A stretch of 64,000 bases of DNA from NCBI GenBank assembly GCA_964019135.1, contig OZ025248.1:53313670-53377669 (forward strand), written 5' to 3'. This document shows, one piece after another, positions 41,401-53,400 of this stretch (positions are counted from its first letter, which is position 1; the number at the start of each line of letters is the position of its first letter). Origin of the DNA: Arenicola marina. Taxonomy: Eukaryota > Annelida > Polychaeta > Arenicolidae. The notes beneath the pieces are model-generated. The model did no database searches. It saw nothing but the letters and a program-made list of their open reading frames with translations, and was not told the origin of the DNA. A program made the position numbers and the translations under genes.

Positions 41401-44400
41401 GACAGGTGAGTCAAGGTGGTGTATGGGGACACAGACAGGTGAGTCAGGGTGGGGCATGGGGACACAGACAGGTGAGTCAAGGTGGTGTATGGGGACAGAC
41501 AGGTGAGTCAGGGTGGTGTATGGGGACACAGACAGGTGAGTCAGGGTGGTGTATGGGGACACAGACAGGTGATTCAGGGTGGTGTATGGGGACACAGACA
41601 GGTGAGTCAAGGTGGCGTATGGGGACACGGACAAGTGAGTGAGGGTGGTGTATCGGGACACAGACAGGTGAGTCAGGGTGGTGTATGGGGACAGACAGGT
41701 GAGTCAGGGTGGTGTATGGGGACACAGACAGGTGAGTCAGGGTGGCGTATGGGGACACAGACAGGTGAGTCAGGGTGGTGTATGGGGACAGACAGGTGAG
41801 TGAGGGTGGTGTTTGGTGTCACAGACAGGTGAGTCAGGGTGGTTTATGGGGACAGACAGGTGAGTCAGGGTGGTGTATGGGGACACAGACAGGTGAGTCA
41901 GGGTGGTGTATGGGGACAGACAGGTGAGTCAGGGTGGTGTATGGGGACACAGACAGGTGAGTCAGGGTGGTGTATGGGGACACAGACAGGTGAGTCAGGG
42001 TGGTGTATGGGTACACAGACAGGTGAGTCAGGGTGGTGTATGGGGACAGACAGGTGAGTCAGGGTGGTTTTATGGGGACACAGACAGGTGAGACAGGGTG
42101 GTGTATGGGGACACAGACAGGTGAGTCAGGGTGGTGTATGGGGACACAGACAGGTGAGTCAGGGTGGTGTATGGGGTCAGAGACAGGTGAGTCAAGGTGG
42201 TGAATGGGGACACAGACAGGTGAGTCAAGGTGGTGTATGGGGACACAGACAGGTGAGTCAAGGTGGTGTATGGGGACACAGACAAGTGAGTCAGGGTGGT
42301 GTATGGGGACACAGACAGGTGAGTCAGGGTGGTGTATGGGGACAGACAGGTGAGTCAGGGTGGTGTATGGGGACACAGACAGGTGAGTCAGGGTGGTGTA
42401 TGGGGACACAGACAGGCGAGTCAAGGTGGGGACACAGACAGGTGAGTCAGGGTGGTGTATGGGGACACAGACAGGTGAGTCAGGGTGGTGTATGGGGACA
42501 CAGACAGGTGAGTCAGGGTGGTGTATGGGGACACAGACAGGTGAGTCAGGGTGGTGTATGGGGACACAGACAGGTGAGTCAGGGTGGTGTACGGGGACAC
42601 AGACAGGTGAGTCAGGGTGGTGTATGGGGACACAGACAGGTGAGTCAGGGTGGTGTATGGGGACACAGACAGGTGAGTCAGGGTGGTGTATGGGGACACA
42701 GACAGGTGAGTCAGGGTGGTGTATGGGGACACAGACAGGCGAGTCAAGTTGGGGACACAGACAGGTGAGTCAGGGTGGTGTATGGGGACACAGACAGGCG
42801 AGTCAAGTTGGAGACACAGACAGGTGAGTCAGGGTGGTGTATGGGGACACAGACAGGCGAGTCAAGGTGGGGACACAGACAGGTGAGTGAGGGTGGTGTA
42901 TGGGGACAGACAGGTGAGTCAGAGTGGTGTATGGGGACACAGACAGGTGAGTCAGGGTGATGTATGGGGACACAGACAGGTGAGTCAGGGTGGTGTATGG
43001 GGACACAGACAGGTGAGTCAGGGTGGTGTATGGGGGCACAGACAGGTGAGTCAGGGTGGTGTATGGGGACACAGACAGGTGAGTCAGGGTTGTGTATGGG
43101 GACACAGACAGGTGAGTCAGGGTGGTGTATGGGGACACAGACAGGTGAGTCAGGGTGGTGTATGGGGACACAGGTGAGTCAGGGTGGTGTATGGGGACAC
43201 AGACAGGTGAGTCAGGGTGGTGTATGGGGACACAGACAGGTGAGTCAGGGTGGTGTATGGGGACACAGACAGGTGAGTCAGGGTGGTGTATGGGGACACA
43301 GACAGGTGAGTCAGGGTGGTGTATGGGGACACAGACAGGTGAGTCAGGGTGGGGCATGGGGACACAGACAGGTGAGTCAAGGTGGTGTATGGGGACAGAC
43401 AGGTGAGTCAGGGTGGTGTATGGGGACACAGACAGGTGAGTCAGGGTGGTGTATGGGGACACAGACAGGTGATTCAGGGTGGTGTATGGGGACACAGACA
43501 GGTGAATCAGGGTGGTGTATGGGGACACAGACAGGTGAGTCAGGGTGGTGTATGGGGACACAGACAGGTGAGTCAGGGTGGCGCATGGGGACACGGACAA
43601 GTGAGTCAGGGTGGTGTATGGGGACACAGACAGGTGAGTCAGGGTGGTGTACGGGGACACAGACAGGTGAGTCAGGGTGGTGTATGGGGACACAGACAGG
43701 TGAGTCAGGGTGGTGTATGGGGACACAGACAGGTGAGTCAGGGTGGTGTATGGGGACACAGACAGGTGAGTCAGGGTGGTGTATGGGGACACAGACAGGC
43801 GAGTCAAGTTGGGGACACAGACAGGTGAGTCAGGGTGGTGTATGGGGACACAGACAGGCGAGTCAAGTTGGAGACACAGACAGGTGAGTCAGGGTGGTGT
43901 ATGGGGACACAGACAGTCGAGTCAAGGTGGGGACACAGACAGGTGAGTGAGGGTGGTGTATGGGGACAGACAGGTGAGTCAGAGTGGTGTATGGGGACAC
44001 AGACAGGTGAGTCAGGGTGATGTATGGGGACACAGACAGGTGAGTCAGGGTGGTGTATGGGGACACAGACAGGTGAGTCAGGGTGGTGTATGGGGACACA
44101 GACAGGTGAGTCAGGGTGGTGTATGGGGACACAGACAGGTGAGTCAGGGTGGTGTATGGGGACACAGACAGGTGAGTCAGGGTGGTGTATGGGGACACAG
44201 ACAGGTGAGTCAGGGTGGTGTATGGGGACACAGGTGAGTCAGGGTGGTGTATGGGGACACAGACAGGTGAGTCAGGGTGGTGTATGGGGACACAGACAGG
44301 TGAGTCAGGGTGGTGTATGGGGACACAGACAGGTGAGTCAGGGTGGTGTATGGGGACACAGACAGGTGAGTCAGGGTGGTGTATGGGGACACAGACAGGT

Positions 44401-47400
44401 GAGTCAAGGTGGTGTATGGGGACACAGACAGGTGAGTCAGGGTGGGGCATGGGGACACAGACAGGTGAGTCAGGGTGGTGTATGGGGACACAGACAGGTG
44501 AGTCAGGGTGGTGTATGGGGACACAGACAGGTGATTCAGGGTGGTGTATGGGGACACAGACAGGTGAATCAGGGTGGTGTATGGGGACACAGCCAGGTGA
44601 GTCAGGGTGGTGTATGGGGACACAGACAGGTGAGTCAGGGTGGCGCATGGGGACACGGACAAGTGAGTCAGGGTGGTGTATGGGGACACAGACAGGTGAG
44701 TCAGGGTGGTGTATGGGGACAGACAGGTGAGTCAGGGTGGTGTATGGGGACGCAGACAGGTGAGTCAAGGTGGTGTATGGGGACACAGACAGGTGAGTCA
44801 GGGTGGTGCATGGGGACACAGACAGGTGAGTCAAGGTGGTGTATGGGGACAGACAGGTGAGTCAGGGTGGTGTATGGGGACACAGACAGGTGAGTCAGGG
44901 TGGTGTATGGGGACGCAGACAGGTGAGTCAAGGTGGTGTATGGGGACACAGACAGGTGAGTCAAGTTGGGGACACAGACAGGTGAGTCAGGGTGGTGTAT
45001 GGGGACACAGACAGGCGAGTCAAGTTGGAGACACAGACAGGTGAGTCAGGGTGGTGTATGGGGACACAGACAGGCGAGTCAAGGTGGGGACACAGACAGG
45101 TGAGTGAGGGTGGTGTATGGGGACAGACAGGTGAGTCAGAGTGGTGTATGGGGACACAGACAGGTGAGTCAGGGTGATGTATGGGGACACAGACAGGTGA
45201 GTCAGGGTGGTGTATGGGGACACAGACAGGTGAGTCAGGGTGGTGTATGGGGGCACAGACAGGTGAGTCAGGGTGGTGTATGGGGACACAGACAGGTGAG
45301 TCAGGGTGGTGTATGGGGACACAGACAGGTGAGTCAGGGTGGTGTATGGGGACACAGACAGGTGAGTCAGGGTGGTGTATGGGGACACAGACAGGCGAGT
45401 CAAGTTGGGGACACAGACAGGTGAGTCAGGGTGGTGTATGGGGACACAGACAGGCGAGTCAAGTTGGAGACACAGACAGGTGAGTCAGGGTGGTGTATGG
45501 GGACACAGACAGTCGAGTCAAGGTGGGGACACAGACAGGTGAGTGAGGGTGGTGTATGGGGACAGACAGGTGAGTCAGAGTGGTGTATGGGGACACAGAC
45601 AGGTGAGTCAGGGTGATGTATGGGGACACAGACAGGTGAGTCAGGGTGGTGTATGGGGACACAGACAGGTGAGTCAGGGTGGTGTATGGGGACACAGACA
45701 GGTGAGTCAGGGTGGTGTATGGGGACACAGACAGGTGAGTCAGGGTGGTGTATGGGGACACAGACAGGTGAGTCAGGGTGGTGTATGGGGACACAGACAG
45801 GTGAGTCAGGGTGGTGTATGGGGACACAGGTGAGTCAGGGTGGTGTATGGGGACACAGACAGGTGAGTCAGGGTGGTGTATGGGGACACAGACAGGTGAG
45901 TCAGGGTGGTGTATGGGGACACAGACAGGTGAGTCAGGGTGGTGTATGGGGACACAGACAGGTGAGTCAGGGTGGTGTATGGGGACACAGACAGGTGAGT
46001 CAAGGTGGTGTATGGGGACACAGACAGGTGAGTCAGGGTGGGGCATGGGGACACAGACAGGTGAGTCAGGGTGGTGTATGGGGACACAGACAGGTGAGTC
46101 AGGGTGGTGTATGGGGACACAGACAGGTGATTCAGGGTGGTGTATGGGGACACAGACAGGTGAATCAGGGTGGTGTATGGGGACACAGCCAGGTGAGTCA
46201 GGGTGGTGTATGGGGACACAGACAGGTGAGTCAGGGTGGCGCATGGGGACACGGACAAGTGAGTCAGGGTGGTGTATGGGGACACAGACAGGTGAGTCAG
46301 GGTGGTGTATGGGGACAGACAGGTGAGTCAGGGTGGTGTATGGGGACGCAGACAGGTGAGTCAAGGTGGTGTATGGGGACACAGACAGGTGAGTCAGGGT
46401 GGTGCATGGGGACACAGACAGGTGAGTCAAGGTGGTGTATGGGGACAGACAGGTGAGTCAGGGTGGTGTATGGGGACACAGACAGGTGAGTCAGGGTGGT
46501 GTATGGGGACGCAGACAGGTGAGTCAAGGTGGTGTATGGGGACACAGACAGGTGAGTCAAGTTGGGGACACAGACAGGTGAGTCAGGGTGGTGTATGGGG
46601 ACACAGACAGGCGAGTCAAGTTGGAGACACAGACAGGTGAGTCAGGGTGGTGTATGGGGACACAGACAGGCGAGTCAAGGTGGGGACACAGACAGGTGAG
46701 TGAGGGTGGTGTATGGGGACAGACAGGTGAGTCAGAGTGGTGTATGGGGACACAGACAGGTGAGTCAGGGTGATGTATGGGGACACAGACAGGTGAGTCA
46801 GGGTGGTGTATGGGGACACAGACAGGTGAGTCAGGGTGGTGTATGGGGGCACAGACAGGTGAGTCAGGGTGGTGTATGGGGACACAGACAGGTGAGTCAG
46901 GGTGGTGTATGGGGACACAGACAGGTGAGTCAGGGTGGTGTATGGGGACACAGACAGGTGAGTCAGGGTGGTGTATGGGGACACAGGTGAGTCAGGGTGG
47001 TGTATGGGGACACAGACAGGTGAGTCAGGGTGGTGTATGGGGACACAGACAGGTGAGTCAGGGTGGTGTATGGGGACACAGACAGGTGAGTCAGGGTGGT
47101 GTATGGGGACACAGACAGGTGAGTCAGGGTGGTGTATGGGGACACAGACAGGTGAGTCAGGGTGGGGCATGGGGACACAGACAGGTGAGTCAAGGTGGTG
47201 TATGGGGACAGACAGGTGAGTCAGGGTGGTGTATGGGGACACAGACAGGTGAGTCAGGGTGGTGTATGGGGACACAGACAGGTGATTCAGGGTGGTGTAT
47301 GGGGACACAGACAGGTGAATCAGGGTGGTGTATGGGGACACAGACAGGTGAGTCAGGGTGGTGTATGGGGACACAGACAGGTGAGTCAGGGTGGCGCATG

Positions 47401-50400
47401 GGGACACGGACAAGTGAGTCAGGGTGGTGTATGGGGACACAGACAGGTGAGTCAGGGTGGTGTACGGGGACACAGACAGGTGAGTCAGGGTGGTGTATGG
47501 GGACACAGACAGGTGAGTCAGGGTGGTGTATGGGGACACAGACAGGTGAGTCAGGGTGGTGTATGGGGACACAGACAGGTGAGTCAGGGTGGTGTATGGG
47601 GACACAGACAGGCGAGTCAAGTTGGGGACACAGACAGGTGAGTCAGGGTGGTGTATGGGGACACAGACAGGCGAGTCAAGTTGGAGACACAGACAGGTGA
47701 GTCAGGGTGGTGTATGGGGACACAGACAGGCGAGTCAAGGTGGGGACACAGACAGGTGAGTGAGGGTGGTGTATGGGGACAGACAGGTGAGTCAGAGTGG
47801 TGTATGGGGACACAGACAGGTGAGTCAGGGTGATGTATGGGGACACAGACAGGTGAGTCAGGGTGGTGTATGGGGACACAGACAGGTGAGTCAGGGTGGT
47901 GTATGGGGACACAGACAGGTGAGTCAGGGTGGTGTATGGGGACACAGACAGGTGAGTCAGGGTGGTGTATGGGGACACAGACAGGTGAGTCAGGGTGGTG
48001 TATGGGGACACAGACAGGTGAGTCAGGGTGGTGTATGGGGACACAGGTGAGTCAGGGTGGTGTATGGGGACACAGACAGGTGAGTCAGGGTGGTGTATGG
48101 GGACACAGACAGGTGAGTCAGGGTGGTGTATGGGGACACAGACAGGTGAGTCAGGGTGGTGTATGGGGACACAGACAGGTGAGTCAGGGTGGTGTATGGG
48201 GACACAGACAGGTGAGTCAAGGTGGTGTATGGGGACACAGACAGGTGAGTCAGGGTGGGGCATGGGGACACAGACAGGTGAGTCAGGGTGGTGTATGGGG
48301 ACACAGACAGGTGAGTCAGGGTGGTGTATGGGGACACAGACAGGTGATTCAGGGTGGTGTATGGGGACACAGACAGGTGAATCAGGGTGGTGTATGGGGA
48401 CACAGACAGGTGAGTCAGGGTGGTGTATGGGGACACAGACAGGTGAGTCAGGGTGGCGCATGGGGACACGGACAAGTGAGTCAGGGTGGTGTATGGGGAC
48501 ACAGACAGGTGAGTCAGGGTGGTGTATGGGGACAGACAGGTGAGTCAGGGTGGTGTATGGGGACGCAGACAGGTGAGTCAAGGTGGTGTATGGGGACACA
48601 GACAGGTGAGTCAGGGTGGTGCATGGGGACACAGACAGGTGAGTCAAGGTGGTGTATGGGGACAGACAGGTGAGTCAGGGTGGTGTATGGGGACACAGAC
48701 AGGTGAGTCAAGGTGGTGTATGGGGACGCAGACAGGTGAGTCAAGGTGGTGTATGGGGACACAGACAGGTGAGTCAGGGTGGTGCATGGGGACACAGACA
48801 GGTGAGTCAAGGTGGTGTATGGGGACAGACAGGTGAGTCAGGGTGGTGTATGGGGACACAGACAGGTGAGTCAGGGTGGTGTATGGGGACACAGACAGGT
48901 GATTCAGGGTGGTGTATGGGGACACAGACAGGTGAGTCAAGGTGGCGTATGGGGACACGGACAAGTGAGTGAGGGTGGTGTATCGGGACACAGACAGGTG
49001 AGTCAAGGTGGTGTATGGGGACAGACAGGTGAGTCAGGGTGGTGTATGGGGACACAGACAGGTGAGTCAGGGTGGCGTATGGGGACACAGACAGGTGAGT
49101 CAGGGTGGTGTATGGGGACAGACAGGTGAGTGAGGGTGGTGTTTGGTGTCACAGACAGGTGAGTCAGGGTGGTGTATGGGGACAGACAGGTGAGTCAGGG
49201 TGGTGTTTGGTGTCACAGACAGGTGAGTCAGGGTGGTGTATGGGGACAGACAGGTGAGTCAGGGTGGTGTATGGGGACACAGACAGGTGAGTCAGGGTGG
49301 TGTATGGGGACAGACAGGTGAGTCAGGGTGGTGTATGGGGACACAGACAGGTGAGTCAGGGTGGTGTATGGGGACACAGACAGGTGAGTCAGGGTGGTGT
49401 ATGGGTACACAGACAGGTGAGTCAGGGTGGTGTATGGGGACAGACAGGTGAGTCAGGGTGGTTTTATGGGGACACAGACAGGTGAGTCAGGGTGGTGTAT
49501 GGGGACACAGACAGGTGAGTCAGGGTGGTGTATGGGGACACAGACAGGTGAGTCAGGGTGGTGTATGGGGTCAGAGACAGGTGAGTCAAGGTGGTGAATG
49601 GGGACACAGACAGGTGAGTCAAGGTGGTGTATGGGGACACAGACAGGTGAGTCAAGGTGGTGTATGGGGACACAGACAAGTGAGTCAGGGTGGTGTATGG
49701 GGACACAGACAGGTGAGTCAGGGTGGTGTATGGGGACAGACAGGTGAGTCAGGGTGGTGTATGGGGACACAGACAGGTGAGTCAGGGTGGTGTATGGGGA
49801 CACAGACAGGTGAGTCAGGGTGGTGTATGGGGACAGACAGGTGAGTCAGGGTGGTGTTTGATGTCACAGACAGGTGAGTCAGGGTGGTGTATGGGACAGA
49901 CAGGTGAGTCAGGGTGGTGTTTGGGGACACAGACAGGTGAGTCAGGGTGGTGTATGGGGACACAGACAGGTGAGTCAGGGTGGTGTATGGGGACAGACAG
50001 GTGAGTCAGGGTGGTGTATGGAGACAGACAGGTGAGTCAGGGTGGTGTATGGGGACACAAACAGGTGAGTCAGGGTGGTGTATGGGTACACAGACAGGTG
50101 AGTCAGGGTTGTGTATGAGGACAGACCGGGGAGTCAGGGTGGTGTATGGAGACACAGACAGGTGAGTCAGGGTGGTGTATGGGGACAGACAGGTGAGTCA
50201 GGGTGGTGTATGAGGACAGACCGGGGAGTCAAGGTGGTGTATGAGGACAGACCGGGGAGTCAGGGTGGTGTATGGAGACACAGACAGGTGAGTCAGGGTG
50301 GTGTATGGGGACAGACAGGTGAGTCAGGGTGGTGTATGGAGACAGACAGGTGAGTCAGGGTGGTGTATGGGGACACAAACAGGTGAGTCAGGGTGGTGTA

Positions 50401-53400
50401 TGGGTACACAGACAGGTGAGTCAGGGTTGTGTATGAGGACAGACCGGGGAGTCAGGGTGGTGTATGGAGACACAGACAGGTGAGTCAGGGTGGTGTATGG
50501 GGACAGACAGGTGAGTCAGGGTGGTGTATGAGGACAGACCGGGGAGTCAAGGTGGTGTATGAGGACAGACCGGGGAGTCAGGGTGGTGTATGGAGACACA
50601 GACAGGTGAGTCAGGGTGGTGTATGGGGACAGACAAGTGGGTCAGGGTGGTGTATGGGGACACAGAAAACTGTGAAAACTTCATTTTTGTTTTACTATGA
50701 AAAGTACATTTTCGTTTTACTAATAAAAGTACATTTTCGTTTTACTAATAAAAGTACATTTTCGTTTCACTATAAAAAATTGATGTTCGTTTTGCTACGA
50801 AAACGTCATTTTCGGTACACTATGGAATATAGAAAAAGGGTTGTTTTTGTCAATTTTCTGGCATGGACAGATCTTGTTCTGTGAATTATTGTATGTGGGA
50901 ATGCTGGGCAGGGCATAAACATAGGTATTGTCACTAATGCGTGTATATTGTATTTCCTGCACTTAGTTCACGTCATATATGGCTTGTCCTGCAGTATGTT
51001 TATCCTGCTGGAGGGACGGAGCAAGGAGGACGCCTTCAGGATTGGCTATGAGATTGCTGATGCTGTCACAGCCGACAACCCCAAGCCCATGAAACTCAAA
51101 TTCGAAAAGGTGACCTTATGTATATCTCACCGGTATCCTTGTCATGCGTACCAGAATGGTCGACTCTGCCTTTAGCAAAGAATAATGACCATGCTTTGCT
51201 AGTCTGCCTTTGTAATATTACCATAGAAGGTAACTTATGCGTTAAAGAAAACCAACAATTGGCCAAACGGAGCACAGCAGGCCAAGTTAGTGTCTCGGGG
51301 GGGGGGGGGGGCACGACATCCTCTTTCTCTCTCGACGGTCAATGTGAATTGATCGAACCTATGCGAGTGCAGACTACACCTTCCTGTAGCGCAACTCCAA
51401 AACAATACAATAACTAAATAGTAGGTGACAGATAAAAAGCTATATCGCTTGGCGGCAATAATGCTTTTCTCCTTTACAGGTCTACATGCCGTGTGTGCTA
51501 CAGACAAAGAAGAGATATGTTGGTTTCATGTACGAGACTCCTGACCAAGCCGAACCAACTTTTGATGCCAAGGGCATTGAAACAGTCCGCAGAGACACAT
51601 GTCGCGCTGTCTCCAAGGTAACGGTCAGCCACGCTGTCTCCAAGGTAACTGTCAGCCACGCTGTCTCCAAGGTAACTGTCAGCCACGCTGTCTCCAAGGT
51701 AACTGTCAGCCACGCTGTCTCCAAGGTAACGGTCAGCCACGCTGTCTCCAAGGTAACTGTCAGCCACGCTGTCTCCAAGGTAACTGTCAGCCACTCTGTC
51801 TCCAAGGTAACTGTCAGCCACGCTGTCTCCAAGGTAACTGTCAGCCACGCTGTCTCCAAGGTAACTGTCAGCCACGCTGTCTCCAAGGTAACTGTCAGCC
51901 ACTCTGTCTCCAAGGTAACTGTCAGCCACGCTGTCTCCAAGGTAACGGTCAGCCACGCTGTCTCCAAGGTAACTGTCAGCCACGCTGTCTCCAAGGTAAC
52001 TGTCAGCCACGCTGTCTCCAAGGTAACTGTCAGCCACGCTGTCTCCAAGGTAACTGTCAGCCACGCTGTCTCCAAGGTAACGGTCAGCCACGCTGTCTCC
52101 AAGGTAACTGTCAGCCACGCTGTCTCCAAGGTAACGGTCAGCCACGCGGTCTCCAAGGTAACTGTCAGCCACGCTGTCTCCAAGGTAACTGTCAGCCACG
52201 CTGTCTCCAAGGTAACTGTCAGCCACGCTGTCTCCAAGGTAACTGTCAGCCACTCTGTCTCCAAGGTAACTGTCAGCCACTCTGTCTCCAAGGTAACTAT
52301 CAGCCACTCTGTCTCCAAGGTAACTATCAGCCAAACTGTATCCAAGGTAACTATCAGCCAAACTGTATCCAAGGTAACTATCAGCCAAACTGTATCCAAG
52401 GTAACTATCAGGCAAACTGTATCCAAGGTAACTATCAGCCAAACTGTATCCAAGGTAACTTTCAGCAACACTGTCTTCAAGGTAACTATCAGCCAAACTG
52501 TATCCAAGGTAACTATCAGCCAAACTGTATTCAAGGTAACTATCAGCCAAACTGTATTCAAGGTAACTATCAGCCAAACTGTATCCAAGGTAACTTTCAG
52601 CAACGTTGCAACCGAATCGCGCATTATTATAAACGATGCCGACGTGACATTACGGTGTGCTACGGGGCCACCTCGAAGGGGCGTCCTAGCTTCGCCTTCG
52701 CCTGAGTTTACAATGTGTTTTATGTTAGTATGTTAGGAAACAATGTGTTCTATACGTACATTTCCGAATAAAAGCAAGAGCATTTCTGAAACGTATTGCT
52801 GCTGCAGTAGCCCCGAATGAAATAAGTGGCGATTATTAGGTTATTACACTCTCGCAGCAATGTTTTTTCCTCGGAATTGTTCATATGTTTTGAATGGAAA
52901 GGATGTATTTATAATCTTGGTGCATATACTGCATGCAATAAATAACACAATGCAATGACCATAGGATCCCCATTGCATTAGGAAGCGATGGAAATATTAA
53001 AATGAGACCTGAGACCGTTGTTTGTCAACGCCAGATCCTGGAGAGATCGCTAAAGATCCTGTTTACGAGCCGCGACATCAGCCAGGTGAAGCAGTATGTC
53101 CAGCGACAATGCCACAAGTTGATGGAGGGCCGCGTCAGCATCCAGGACTGTGTCTTTGCCAAGGAGTTCCGCGGGATGAACGGCTATAAGCCAGCAGCCT
53201 GCGTCCCTGCCTTGGAAATAGCCAAGTATGTTCGTCAGTGTGAAATCCCCATTGATTACTAGTATAGTACATTTCCATAACGACGCCGTGGTTAATTAAT
53301 GGCATTCTAATGTCATTTAATTCCAGTCGATATTGTATGCAAGCATTCCTGATTCCATGATTCGTGATTGCGTTATGGAAACTAACCAGTGCTAGTAATA

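Noticed and set aside
40513..50884. Dozens of overlapping frames on both strands in the 33-bp array
   Set aside because: All are readings of the same short unit; none has independent conservation or start context.
25654..52608. CRISPR array
   Set aside because: The repeats are contiguous without unique spacers, and the context is a eukaryotic spliced gene.
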